A stretch of 64,000 nt of DNA from Rhabditoides inermis (GCA_963966185.1 CAWZYM010000380.1:691001-755000), one strand, 5' to 3'. Positions 11,701 through 23,910 are shown, counted from the stretch's first letter. Numbers and translations: made by a program. The notes: generated from the letters alone by a model not told the origin.

Positions 11701-14211
11701 AGCTCCTCCTCTTCCTCCTCCTCGGAGTCAGAGGCCGAGCACGGACACCACCACGAGCACCACGAGGCCGCCCACCACCACCACCACCACAAGAAGCACC
11801 ACGGCCACAAGCACCACCACGTGAAGCACCACAAGAAAGACAGCTCCTCCAGCTCTTCCTCTTCCTCCTCCTCGGAGTCGGAGTTCGAGCACGGACACCA
11901 CCACGAGCACCACGAGGCCGCCCACCACCACCACCACAAGAAGCACCACGGCCACAAGCACCACCACGTGAAGCACCACGAGAAGGACAGCTCCTTCAGC
12001 TCCTCCTCTTCCTCCTCCTCGGAGTCGGAGCCCGAGCACGGACACCACCACGAGCACCACGAGGCCGCCTTCCCCCACAACAAGAAGCACCACGGCCACA
12101 AGCACCACCACGTGAAGCACCACAAGAAGGACAGCTCCTCCAGCTCCTCCTCTTCCTCCTCCTCGGAGTCGGAGGCCGAGCACGGACACCACCACGAGCA
12201 CCACGAGGCCGCCCACCACCACCACAAGAAGAACCACGGCCACAAGCACCACCACGTGAAGCACCACAAGAAGGACAGCTCCTCCAGCTCCTCCTCTTCC
12301 TCCTCCTCGGAGTCGGAGGCCGAGCACGGACACCACCACGAGCACCACGAGGCCGCCTTCCCCCATCACAAGAAGCACCACGGCCACAAGCACCACCACG
12401 TGAAGCACCACAAGAAGGACAGCTCCTCCAGCTCCTCCTCTTCCTACTCCTCGGAGTCGGAGCCCGAGCACGGACACCACCACGAGCACCACGAGGCCGG
12501 CCACCACCACCACAAGAAGCACCACGGTCACAAGCACCACCACGTGAAGCACCACAAGAAGGACAGCTCCTCCAGCTCCTCCTCTTCCTCCTCCTCGGAG
12601 TCGGAAGCCGAGCACGGACACCACCACGAGCACCACGAGGCCGCCCACCACCACCACAAGAAGCACCACGGCCACAAGCACCACCACGTGAAACACCACA
12701 AGAAAGACAGCTCTTCCAGCTCCTCCTCTTCCTCCTCCTCGGAGTCAGAGGCCGAGCACGGACACCACCACGAGCACCACGAGGCCGCCCACCACCACCA
12801 CCACCACAAGAAGCACCACGGCCACAAGCACCACCACGTGAAGCACCACAAGAAGGACAGCTCCTCCAGCTCCTCCTCTTCCTCCTCCTCGGAGTCGGAG
12901 GCCGACCACGGACACCACCACGAGCACCACGAGGCCGCCCACCACCACCACAAGAAGCACCACGGCCACAAGCATCACCACGTGAAGCACCACAAGAAGG
13001 ACAGCTCCTCCAGCTCCTCCTCTTCCTCCTCTTCCTCCTCTTCGGAGTCGGAGGCCGAGCACGGACACCACCACGAGCACCACGAGGCCGCCCACCACCA
13101 CAAGAAACACCACGGCCACAAGCACCACCACGTGAAGCACCACAAGAAGGACAGCTCCTCCAGCTCCTCCTCTTCCTCCTCCTCGGAGTCGGAGGCCGAG
13201 CACGGACACCACCACGAGCACCACGAGGCCGCCCACCACCACCACCACAAGAAGCACCACGGCCACAAGCATCACCACGTGAAGCACCACAAGAAGGACA
13301 TCTCCTCCAGCTCCTCCTCTTCCTCCTCTTCCTCCTCTTCGGAGTCGGAGGCCGAGCACGGACATCACCACGAGCACCACGAGGCCGCCCACCACCACCA
13401 CAAGAAGCACCACGGCCACAAGCACCACCACGTGAAGCACCACAAGAAGGACAGCTCCTCCAGCTCCTCCTCTTCCTCCTCCTCGGAGTCGGAGCCCGAG
13501 CACGGACACCACCACGAGCACCACGAGGCCGCCCACCACCACCACAAGAAGCACCACGGCCACAAGCATCACCACGTGAAGCACCACAAGAAGGACAGCT
13601 CCTCCAGCTCCTCCTCTTCCTCCTCTTCCTCCTCTTCGGAGTCGGAGGCCGAGCACGGACACCACCACGAGCACCACGAGGCCGCCCACCACCACAAGAA
13701 ACACCACGGCCACAAGCACCACCACGTGAAGCACCACAAGAAGGACAGCTCCTCCAGCTCCTCCTCTTCCTCCTCCTCGGAGTCGGAGGCCGAGCACGGA
13801 CACCACCACGAGCACCACGAGGCCGCCCACCACCACCACCACAAGAAGCACCACGGCCACAAGCATCACCACGTGAAGCACCACAAGAAGGACATCTCCT
13901 CCAGCTCCTCCTCTTCCTCCTCTTCCTCCTCTTCGGAGTCGGAGGCCGAGCACGGACATCACCACGAGCACCACGAGGCCGCCCACCACCACCACAAGAA
14001 GCACCACGGCCACAAGCACCACCACGTGAAGCACCACAAGAAGGACAGCTCCTCCAGCTCCTCCTCTTCCTCCTCCTCGGAGTCGGAGCCCGAGCACGGA
14101 CACCACCACGAGCACCACGAGGCCGCCCACCACCACCACAAGAAGCACCACGACCACAAGCACCACCACGTGAAGCACCACGCCCACAAGAAGCACCATC
14201 ACAAGCACTAA
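8774..14211 (+). CDS. EF-hand protein with 29 tandem His/Ser/Lys-rich repeats (about 1.5k residues)
   Basis: There are four exons: 8774-8828, 9019-9080, 9393-9510 and 9875-14211. The N-terminus is MAHHHHGHHHHG with no signal peptide. One canonical EF-hand loop follows (DSNTSGRISKDE: D1, N3, S5, G6, I8, E12), then a degenerate second hand (AEFDKLAKRHSKHDHHHITF). The last exon encodes 29 units of about 48 residues. Each unit has a Ser8-13 tract, an acidic ESE(A/P)EHGHHHEHHEA block, a His/Lys block and HKHHHVKHHKK. Histidine and serine dominate, with almost no hydrophobic residues beyond Ala/Val, so the tail should be disordered. Binding of Zn, Cu or Ni and phosphorylation of the Ser/Glu tracts (SSSSESE resembles CK2 sites) are plausible inferences. 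I do not recognise a named family. The TATA promoter and CAC/TCC codon bias suggest high expression. Confidence 0.85.
9966..14170 (+). repeat. Tandem array of about 144-bp coding repeats with higher-order structure
   Basis: I count 29 units by the EHHEA block. Variant markers (N for H in KKNHGHK, FPHH, Y in the Ser tract, extra Ser or His codons) recur in fixed order. Units 2-6 and 8-12 carry the same series at an offset of 864 bases, six units. Units 22-25 and 26-29 repeat at an offset of 594 bases, four units. This is unequal exchange or segmental duplication on top of the basic repeat. Confidence 0.9.
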
Positions 14212-14454
14212 GCCATATACATATCTGTACATTTGTAAATTGTAAAGAGTCTATTTCTGTAATGATAAATTTTATAGCATTCTGTGTGTGCCACTTCCTG
14301 ATTGTTGCTCCGCAAGCAAACAGTGTTTGCCACGCGTTTTGTGAAGGCAATATTTGCATGAAATGGCGCGGAAAGGAGGAATTGTGGCAATCGTGGGAAG
14401 ACAGTCATTATCCAAGACGCATAAACGGCGCAATGGGCGCTTTGAATCGGGGCG
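14212..14454. other. 3' flank of the EF-hand gene and upstream region of the small peptide gene
   Basis: No coding feature is supported. There is no canonical AATAAA; GATAAA near 14263 may serve as the 3' end signal of the EF-hand gene. Confidence 0.3.
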
Positions 14455-14461
14455 TATAAAA
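14455..14461 (+). promoter_or_regulatory. TATA box of the small secreted peptide gene
   Basis: TATAAAA lies 44 bases before the ATG at 14499, with room for an initiator about 30 bases downstream. Confidence 0.6.
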
Positions 14462-14498
14462 GCGTATGATCCGTATTCGAATCACCAGCTGCTCCAAT

Positions 14499-15009
14499 AT
14501 GGCTACCGGCATATGGAAGGTAGGTGTTTTCTCCTTGACGCTTTCACTTGACTTATCTCACTGCTGCTTTCAGGCGTGCCTGCTGGCAGTGATCTGTAGC
14601 ATCTACGCGGAAGGTGAGTGTGGTGTTGGACTGTGGTCATACACACACTGCTCATACCATACGACATAGACCAAAAGTATGCAATGCAGCGCAGTCAGCA
14701 GTGAGCTAGACAATCTGACTGTCGAGATCCAATCGCTGACAAACCTTAGTAGTTTGAAAGTAGTTTGAAAGGTTCCCGCGACGCATGCCGAGCGTATCGT
14801 GCCACGTTTTGCTTTCGCTAATAGAAAAAAGGAGGTTCCTGCAGAGTGACTGATATATTTTCGAAAAATGGAGTGAATTCGTATTTTGGACTGTTTCTTT
14901 TCCAGAACACCTCTCGGCTGATGTGGCTGTTATCCCGGATGGTAAGATAATTTTGTGGGCAAGACGATATGTGCATGTACAGTGTATGTTATGTGTTGTG
15001 TTGTGTTAG
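14499..15009 (+). CDS. Putative small secreted peptide precursor (54 residues, 3 exons)
   Basis: Exons at 14499-14519, 14574-14613 and 14906-15009 join in frame through GT-AG introns. The product begins MATGIWKACLLAVICSIYA, a good signal peptide with a likely cleavage after SIYA, then EEHLSADVAVIPDG and a hydrophobic tail ending in TAG. AATAAA at 15011-15016 almost abuts the stop, and a TATA box lies upstream, so this is a complete miniature transcription unit. The GTAAGA after VIPD could instead be another donor, giving a longer peptide. I recognise no family; a secreted or antimicrobial-type peptide is only a guess. Confidence 0.5.
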
Positions 15010-15010
15010 T

Positions 15011-15016
15011 AATAAA
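15011..15016 (+). terminator. Poly(A) signal of the small peptide gene
   Basis: AATAAA begins two bases after the TAG of the 54-codon frame. Confidence 0.5.
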
Positions 15017-15104
15017 GATATGACAGTGAAATTTTAATTGTTAATTGTTTGTTTGATTCGAGAGGAATTCATTCACGTCAAGGCCTATGACGCGCATGAA
15101 CGTA

Positions 15105-15200
15105 GATGGTATGCAGGATGGTCTAGAGAGCTTGTGCATTTGTGAGGGCTAGTTCTAACGGTTTCCCGTCCTTTTCGCCTCATTTTTCAATCATACCACT
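15105..15200 (+). mobile_element. 3' fragment of a LINE of the same family as the 33.6-36.8 kb element
   Basis: The stretch TAGAGAGCTTGT...AGGGCTAGTTC...CGGTTTCCCGTC matches the last codons of the LINE at 36625-36665 (TAGAGAGCTCGTCAGGGCTGGTTC...CGGTTTCCCGTC) with several substitutions and a nine-base insertion. It is a degraded remnant. Confidence 0.6.
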
Positions 15201-15562
15201 TACTCTTAACTCGGCCGATGGTTTTCACGACTACCTAGAGACCCCAATGAACATTTGTGTGACCCAAGCGAAATGCTGTTCTAATATTCAAATATGGAAA
15301 GCACTGTATCTTCAGGGTTTAACCTATGCAGTTAGATAGCATTCGATTATCTGATTTCAGAAATACTTTGTTTGCAGCTGAAGATACTGTGCTAACATCC
15401 AAAAAGTTACTAAACGTGGTCGATGACGTCATCATTCTCTCTGATCTCGCCGCCTCTCTGTCACGTTGCCCCGTTGAGAGAGCGCGCCCCGGTGCGCGCG
15501 CTTGGCGCGGAATTGTGGCGCGCGTATAAAGTAAACATAGAACACCCATATATATTTCGAAA

Positions 15563-15830
15563 CTACATAATTAAAGTAAGATCATCATGATAATTTAATA
15601 TCGAAATTTTTGAAAACAATGGAGTAAACTGTGGATCCGATCCGGGAGGTCTATACAACCCAATCAGAACAAAATCAGAAGCACCACATGATATCCGGAC
15701 AGCAACGAAATCAAAAGAGCAACAACTGTGGACTGCGACAAGTGCGTTTTGAACGCGCGAGAAAATGCAAACGAGTACTCCGTCACCAGCCTTATGAGTT
15801 CTTGCCACGGAGTGGCACAACATTTCTCGG
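15563..15830 (-). mobile_element. Degraded non-LTR retrotransposon endonuclease fragment
   Basis: The minus strand encodes GDGVLVCIFSRVQNALVAV and, further on, DFVLIGLYRPPGSDPQFTPL. The YRPPGS block is typical of the APE-type endonuclease domain of Jockey/CR1-like LINEs. The frame is short and isolated, without a reverse transcriptase, so this is a fossil. Confidence 0.5.
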
Positions 15831-16204
15831 AATCTTTCTGGAGATCTTACTGAGAGTGCGCTCTGACATCTTTCTGAGAATCTTTTGTCAGCAAAAATTT
15901 GACCTCTACTAAATGGATTACGGTGATGCCTGCTGTTTCCCACTGCTCTCTCGACAAACATCTGCGAACTAATCTAATGATTGAATGTGGACAACTACAC
16001 CCAAGCCACGATAATGTGATAATGAGTGCATTCTGACTTTTTCTGTAAAAGAACCAACTCTCCCCTATCCTACGCCAACACCATATACGACGTAAGAACT
16101 CCGCCCAAAATAATGGGTTCGGAATGGAATGAATGAAGTGAAGGTTGGAATGAAGAACTCATTCCTATTGCTCGCATGTACAATGTTTCGAAAGTAACTC
16201 ACCT

Positions 16205-16391
16205 GGATCATCCAGAACGGCTTTCCGTAGGAGAGGAGTGATTTGATGAGGTTGGTGCGCAAGAAGGACGTGTAGGTCGAGTCGAACGGGCGGAACGGGC
16301 GCTGCAATGGAGAATCTCTCTCTCCGCCCTCTCTCTCTTTCCCTCTCTCTGTCCCTCTCTCCCCCCTCTCTCTATTTCTCTCTCTTTCTGT

Positions 16392-16424
<33 letters not shown>

Positions 16425-17475
16425 TCCCTGCTATACCTTCAGGATGGGAGCGTGCCACTGGACGATGGTGAGTGTGGGATACCTCGCGAGCAGCCTCTCT
16501 CTCGCTTCGTCGTCCAAAACGAAGAACAACCTGGAACGAAATTTGTCATAGGTTAATTCAGACTTCCGGTGCCTCTTGAGCACGATTTGTACTCTGCACC
16601 TTGAATTATATCTCCGTTTCACTACGACATAATCCCGTTTTCTTGTCTGTTGCACACCATGGAACACGATTAGGGACGGGGCTTTATGCTGACGGATGGC
16701 CAATGGGGCCCCACACAGTACACGTTACAAGGGCGAGACATGCAACAGATCAAAGGACTTTACTGTGGGGGCAGCTACTAGATTAGCGACAAGACAAAAG
16801 AGAATAGGAATCCGATGTTGATCGACTAGATGGGAGATGGGGGCTGGGGGACACGTCGAGGGTGTCGCGGCTTCGATGGTGCCTGCGACTCTTCTGTAGT
16901 GGGCGAGGTCGATGCGGGGACGCGCGGCGATCGATAGGCGCGCTTCGGCCCAGTCCTCCTGGCTGGCCTCGCAATCTGAAAAAAGAATCTACTATAACCG
17001 CTCATTTCTTCATCGAGACGGTGATGGTAGTGCCGAGAAATTGTAGGTAACTCGGTTTCATTGTGCTCCTCTCACCAGCCTAATCGTGCCGATAGATCTA
17101 GTACCATGTTCGGTTCAAAGAGTTGCTTACACCAGTGGTACGCGTTCGTTGGGTCAATGCGCCATGCTTGATCAAGAAATTGTGTTAGAAATGGAACACG
17201 CCCTGGTCGTTTCCCTAGGTAACTCACCTTCACCGCCACCACAGAATATTTTGCGTCTAGAACGTGATTTGATAGTCAATGCAAGACTAATACCTATTCC
17301 GCGATTTGACTGATATGCGATCACCATGGGCTCTGCCAAAGTGCTTTCTCTGTGACGCCAACAAGAGAGATGACTGTGTGCTCACCTCTATGGCTCCCGT
17401 CCGGTGAGGCAGCCCGTGCTCTCCCTCATCGTCATCGAGTTTCTCGAACGTCTCTCCGCGTGGCAATTCCGGCAA
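16205..17475 (-). pseudogene. Possible nucleotide-diphospho-sugar transferase-like exons, incomplete
   Basis: On the minus strand, exons at about 16446-16530 and 16205-16304 join in phase. They give LFFVLDDEARERLLARYPTL, then TIVQWHAPILK, RPFRPFDSTYTSFLRTNLIK and SLLSYGKPFWMIQ. The layout of a conserved Arg/Lys, a leucine-rich helix and an aromatic strand resembles the start of the donor-binding region of PF03407-type glycosyltransferases, where an acidic D-x-D normally follows. Possible upstream exons are a Ser/Pro-rich stretch near 16800-16975 and an acidic one ending at 17389. I find no downstream exon with D-x-D, and a LINE fossil lies there instead. Truncated gene is my preferred reading; distant exons are possible. 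Confidence 0.35.
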
Positions 17476-17479
17476 CCGA

Positions 17480-18892
17480 CATCCGCTTACTGAACAAACT
17501 TCATAAACAACAACGAAATCAGAGGACGTTCAATAACGACGCGACACGACCGCTGCAGTACCTCTCTTATAGATAGTATACATAAATACGCGACACGCGC
17601 TCACGCTTCAATTGCGTACCCAGAGAGTACAGAATTCTTTTAGAAAAAAAAACGACAGCGAGAGGTGCATAGAACTCTATAGAGAACCGGGATCAAATGT
17701 ATCGCGATCGTCAGTATAATTGCGTTTGCATTTTTTTTAATGCAGCAGGGTGCTTTGGGCTTTCCTTTTGCCGTATGACTCGATCTCTTGTGAAATCAGA
17801 ACCTTGTATTCTCTACTACCCCTGTAGCAGTATTCATTCGCAGTATTATCTTCATACCATCACTAGTTGTATACGCATGTATGTACATGCACCGACACGC
17901 GTACGGGGACTCGCTCGCAGGCGGATAGACTACCACCGAGCACTGACAAACAGGTTGACAGATCAGAGGGAACTTGTTGAACTCTGCGTATACGAAGGAA
18001 CACTTCCAAAAAAAACGGCGCTTCTAGATGTCCCTCCAGTCCTCAAAATCCACGGACCGAGCTGTCATAACGGATTGTTGGGCAGCATTGGTTCGGTAAC
18101 AGTATGTGAACATTGGTTCGGTAACAGTATCTGTGTGTCCGTGATATACACTACCAGAGAAGCGTGAGGTGAGAATGCGCCCGTTCGAGACATGTCGCCA
18201 TATTCACATCAATCCGGCGTCAGGATAGAATAATGGAAACATCCGAGATCCAAGAGACAACGGACACGTGCCACGTCACTCCGTATTCAAAACAGCAGCG
18301 CGTATGGTAAATCTGGGGAAGTCTCAGCGCCTGCAGAGACCGAAAGCGACGACTGTCTACACATAGCCCCTCGCGCGGTGGTCATACAAAACAGGACTCT
18401 GATAATGGCGAAATCCGGCCTAGTCATCCGGCCTAGGTGGCCCGCTGAGTCCGATGCACCTCTGGGGGAGCCAGACAGCACGAAGAGAGAGAGCCAACAC
18501 GCGGCTGGCCTTCTTAAGCCGTCAGGTCAGTCTGGGGGAGCCAGACTACGAAAGTGGAGAGGTGGAGACACCCATCCACTTGTTCCGTCACCCGGCTAAG
18601 GCGGACGCTGGGTTCGATGAGTATCTAGAGGAGCCAGATAGCACAAAGAGCGGAAAGAGGGTGGTTGGCCCAAAACGACGGGTCTGCGAGCCATTCGCTA
18701 GGGGCATCCCAGGTATTCGCTTGCTCTGTTTTCAATCGAATTGCGAGATGCAAGTGAGGTAGATCGAAAACTATCGCTCGGGCGCTGGCTTTATTCGTTA
18801 TCACAAACCCGCTGATTCCTTGATCTTGAGCTTATCACCTATCGGCCTAACCCACCTGTCTTATCAGAACATTTCCTCTACCACCAGTTTGC
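17480..18892. other. Unassigned region upstream of the DUF229 gene
   Basis: No gene is recognised. Between 18440 and 18665 a GGAGCCAGAYAGCAC-like motif occurs three times, irregularly spaced, in an open plus-strand frame (GEPDSTK, EEPDSTKSGK); this may be an old coding repeat or retroelement scrap. At 18757-18785 a reverse copy of part of the dispersed repeat seen at 49.3 and 55.9 kb appears. Confidence 0.35.
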
Positions 18893-20589
18893 ATGAAACG
18901 CGTGTCGTTGTTATGTCTAATATTATTATTCGCTGTTCTGTTCTTTGTTTGCACGGATGATGTGCTCGAATCTTCCGATGACGCCTTCCTTCTATCAACA
19001 CATCAACGCAGCCAAATTGCAAAGTGAGGTTTTTTTTAAACATTTTACGTGAATTTCATGAACATGCAACTATGCTTCATATTTATGTATCACTTTTACA
19101 GCTCGATCCTCGTCCAGAAAGTGGATTTCGAAGAGCCAGATGCATTCGACAAATCGATTGAAGAGTACCGAGTGCCCCCATTGCAGCCATATAACTGCAC
19201 TGTCAATACGGTACGTGGAGAATCAATCAACATACAAATTAGTTATAATTGAAACAATCATTGGAATCTGTATAGTTTCAATTCGAAGAGTTCAATCACT
19301 TACAACTTACAATATCATTGCAGCCATTCCCAGCATCAATCGATCATTCCAATGTGATCCGACTGAACGATCCGCATTTCACCTGCAATTATCGAACGGT
19401 TGAACGTGGAGTGGGTATGGGAGAGGTGGAGACGGGCGAGTGGAAGGCCATCCAAGGTAATGCAAGCTATTGTACAACTGAAAACTGAAAGAGCTTTCAT
19501 GATAAAAGTAAAGGAAATATTCGTAAGATAACTGCAGAGTTTCAATTAACTTGAATAGAAAAGTCATGGAAAATTTTACAGTACAATTCGTCCGTTATGC
19601 TGAAGTTTCAAAATGCACGTTATGTTTCACTAGAAAATCCTGTCTTCGAACATAAATACATAATATAGTTGAAATAGCGGCGCAGAATGCAAAACTATTT
19701 AAAGGAACAGTGGCGACTTGATTCTGCAACTAGCTCTCTTGAACGCACATCACCACTCATGCAAAACATTTGTCGTAGACAGGACTCGAACCGGCGAGGT
19801 CTGTGCCACTACTGCGCACACACGCATTGAGCCACATAGTAAATGGACGGGCTTTTTTCGTCTGGGATTATGTGTTCTCTCGCTATTTCTGCAGTATTGA
19901 AGAGTTCAAAGGAATGGAAGTCGTGGCGGGACCAGTTTTGAGATTGAAATAAAATGTTGCAACAGCGAGTTGCAACATTTGAAAGCAACGGATAATCGTT
20001 GTTCTTTCTCACAAATCGATTAAGATTCAGGTTAATATGATTCTTTCAAACATTCCGAGTCAAAAATAAGTCGCCAGTGTACCTTTAACCACCGATCAAG
20101 ATCACATATCAGGCGAGACGACTCGCGTGTCGACTGACGTCACAGAAGTACAGTGCAACTCCACTCATCTCAGCAACTCCACCATACGATCCCACATACT
20201 GAGCGCCGTGCCGCGAGAGAACTACAACAACGCGACCGGACGGTATGCAATTGATGTCATCACAACGCAGTTAATTTTTCACTCATGCTTCACGTTTATG
20301 AATGTTCATTTACGCAACCAAACGCTGTCCATTATTCGAAACACACAGTTTGGTTTGTCGTTTGTTTCGAATAGACTTGCTTTCTTCTGCAGCCCGTTCG
20401 AGCCCTCCTCCCCCTCCCGCCCCTCTGTCCTCCTTCTCATCATCGACTCCATCTCCCTGTCGGCCGCTCGCAGACAGATGCCTCGCACCATGCGAGAGAT
20501 GGAGAACGATGGATTCGTCGTCATGAAAAAGTACACCAAGGTGAGTGCGTTTACTTGAATATTCACACGCGTCAATTATTTTGTGTGTG

Positions 20590-20679
<90 letters not shown>

Positions 20680-21023
20680 AGTGACACTTGTTTTTGAGGT
20701 GCACCGCAACACCCGCCCCAACATGTTTGCACTGCACGCGGGTGTTCGACTGAGAGAATACCAGGTGGGACGTTCGAGATAGTAAACGTGTGGTCAGACT
20801 TTTCGAAACGCCTCTGAAGCACAGTCCTTCGAAGACGTTTAGAGTTTACAGTTCAAACAAACCCCAACGGTGAGTCATATCATGAACAGAGGTTATAAAC
20901 TTTTTTTCAAACAAGGGTTGAAAGTCTGCCACTGACAATGAGTAGGTTTTTCTAGGATAAATCAGGCGAAATACGCGAGGAAAAAGATCCCATCGACAAA
21001 GTGGACTTTACGTGGAGAAAGTG

Positions 21024-21070
<47 letters not shown>

Positions 21071-23861
21071 ACGAGTGAGGCTGCTGCAGATTCTCTCGTG
21101 CCGGCTACATCTCGTGGTTCGATGAGGACAGCCCGTTCTGGTCCAGCTTCGACAGGTTCCCCGGTGGACATGGCGCGCCGCCGGCTGTGCATGACATCAG
21201 GCGAGCATCCCTCCTCCTCCTCCTCCTCCTCCTCCTCCTCCTCCTCCTCCTCCTCCTCCTCCTCCTCCTCCTCCTCCTACTGTCCCCTTCCAGTCCCCTG
21301 CATCGCTTCTCTCCCGCCACCTTCACCTCCTCTGTCGTCTGTATGCACGAGAAGAGCATCTTCGAGGAGCAGTGGACACACGTCATGCGGTCTGTCATGT
21401 TGGTGTTATTACATAATAACTGCAAACTTTTTTTCTTAAAGGTACACTGGCGACTTATTTTGGACTCGGAATGTTTGAAAGATTCATATTAACCCAAATC
21501 TTAATCGATTTGTGAGAAAGAACAACGGTTATCCGTTGCTTTCAAATGTTGCATCTCGCTGTTGCAACATTTTATTTCAAACTCAAAATTGGTCCCGCCA
21601 CGACTTCCATTCCGTTGAACTCTTCAATACTGCAGAAATAGCGAGAGAACACATAATCCCAGACGAAAGAAGCTCGTCCACTTACTATGTGGCTCAATGC
21701 GTGTGTGCGCCGTAGTGGCACAGATCTCGCCGGTTCGAGTGCTGTCTACGGCAAACGTTTTGCATGAGTGGTAATGCGCGTTCAAGAGAGCTAGTTGCAG
21801 AATTAAGTCGCCACTGTTCCTTTAACATTTCTCGTCAAAAAACATTATTTGCGAGCCCGGTAAACGCACGCGAAGCAATATGCTCACTTTCATTGTTGAT
21901 TTCGTCGCTGAGTCTCATGGCCTAGTGGCTAGTGAACGCGGTCAGTTATATACAACTTTTTACTGAATCACCAATCGCGAAAGTGATACGTTCAATTAAA
22001 CTTGATGGCAAGTAGAACTGGAGTTCGCGAGTATACAGGGCGTAGACTGTGCCACTGTATGTCTTTCTATCATAGCTCATCAAATCACGCCAGTACTTTC
22101 AAAATAAAAATGAAATAGTTTTCTGTTTCAGTTTCCATCACACCTACTCTCGCCTCGCGCGCTTCTCAGTATCTTGGGTGACGTCACTCTCCCACCTTCC
22201 GGGCACAGAAGAGCACATGGGATACGGGGATGCCGTTTTGGAGAAGGCCTGTTTTTCAGTTTAAACATGTTCAGTGATTTTTCTAACTAACAAGCGTAAG
22301 CAGGTATTTGTATTATTTCATGGTCATACCTGTTGCTGGTTATTCTGTTTCTATTTAATTTTGTTTTAGGTTCTATCCGAGAATCGGGACATTTTCAACG
22401 ATACGTTTGTGATTGTTATGTCCGATCATGGACACTTGTACGATAGGAGGAAGGCTACGGTATGTGGAATTATAGATTTTTTTCCATACACAAAGAGAGA
22501 GGAGAGACTGGAAGAAAGAGGGGGAGGGGAGAGAGGGAGAAGAGAAAAGTGCGAAAAATGATATGATGTTATTTTCAGACAGTCGGTCAAATGGAGCAGA
22601 TTCTTCCATTATTTGCAGTGCGAGTGCCCGATTCTTTAAACACACTATATCCCCACTTGAGGTGTTATTTCATATATTCTCTCTCTCTCCCTCTCTCTCT
22701 CTTTCTCCTCCCTCACTTTCCCTTTCAGAAAGAATCTCCTTCTCAACTCTGCTCGCTTCGTCACCCACTATGACACATTCGAGATGCTGTCCGATATAGC
22801 GAGAGGCGATTTCCGAGAGAGAAGAGGAGATGCAGAGGTGGAACGAGGTAGGACGTCTCACAAACACACCTTCCAAACACTCATCTAGAGACAGACCGTT
22901 ATGTATGTTTTTAGTTTTCGATAGACACACACGAATACACACACCTTCCCTCTCCCAGGCATCTCGCTCTTCTCCCCGATTCCACGCCGCAGCTGCGACG
23001 ACGTCGAGATACCATCCGAGTACTGTATCATGCGACCGCTCATGGAGCACGAAGTCTCCAGTGGGGTGAGCCCCGCCTCCATTCACCCCGCCCCTTTCCT
23101 CATGCCCATCCTAGGCTCGCGCGAGTTTATACGCTAACGTCAGTCGAGCCGTTTTCGATCACGTCAATCGACTGTTGGAGCAAGGAAACATGACAGTGAG
23201 TTATACCAACCGGATGCTACAATTGACATATAGTTTTCTTCAGGAAGATAGTTGGGGCATCTGTGCATTTGACTACAGAAATGAAGATACTCATTTTCCG
23301 CGCGGGACCACACACCGGGCAGTGGGTGAAAATGATCTCGCAGGCTGCAATTTTGAAAGCGCATGCTCATTTCTCAATTGGAAAGGCATGCAATTGGAAA
23401 GGCACGATATCATTTTCACCGACTGCCCGGTGCGTGGTCCCGCGCGGAAAATGAGTATCTTCATTTCTGTAGTCAAATGCACAGAGGCCCCAACTATCTC
23501 CCTGAAGAAAACTATATCAATTTTAGAACATATGCACAAAACTGTCGGATCCACAAGTCGAGAGAATGTACCAAACGAACATGGGCAACGGATGTGAGTC
23601 GAAAAGAGATAGAGGAAAAGGGAGAGAGAAATAGAGAAAGAGGGAGAGAGAGAGAGAGAAAGCAATTTCAGTTCGCTTCTGGGAGGGGGGTGACCGCTAC
23701 CTTCTTCGCGCCATTGTGAAATCCGATGTCAACAATGTGCAGTTTGAAGGTGAGCAACACAATCACAAACAAATTTGTTTTTCTTTCTTCAGCATCATTG
23801 GAATGGAGTGCGGGTAGTGTGGATCTCATCGTCAAAGGCGTATCGCGACAGGACAAGTAGG

Positions 23862-23910
<49 letters not shown>

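Noticed and set aside
9966..14170. CRISPR-like regular repeat array
   Set aside because: The repeats are contiguous coding units without unique spacers, in an intron-containing animal gene.
10000..14232. Other long minus-strand frames (Val/Leu/Gly-rich and Trp/Cys/Glu-rich) over the same array
   Set aside because: Same artefact of a repetitive coding sequence; composition follows directly from the sense codons.
11996..14359. Antisense 787-codon frame rich in Arg, Gly and Cys across the histidine repeats
   Set aside because: It is the mirror of the coding array: a codon repeat whose length is a multiple of three leaves other frames open. It has no splice or promoter signals and no conserved domain.
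20310..20822. Poly-Gln frame on the minus strand
   Set aside because: It is the (TTG)n intronic microsatellite read in reverse; the plus strand shows a clear intron between DUF229 exons.
23239..23597. Continuation of the DUF229 protein through the open frame EDSWGICAFDYRNEDTHFPR
   Set aside because: This lies in the hairpin element. Splicing from 23195 to 23527 keeps phase and gives the Cys-containing continuation that leads into the conserved C-terminus.
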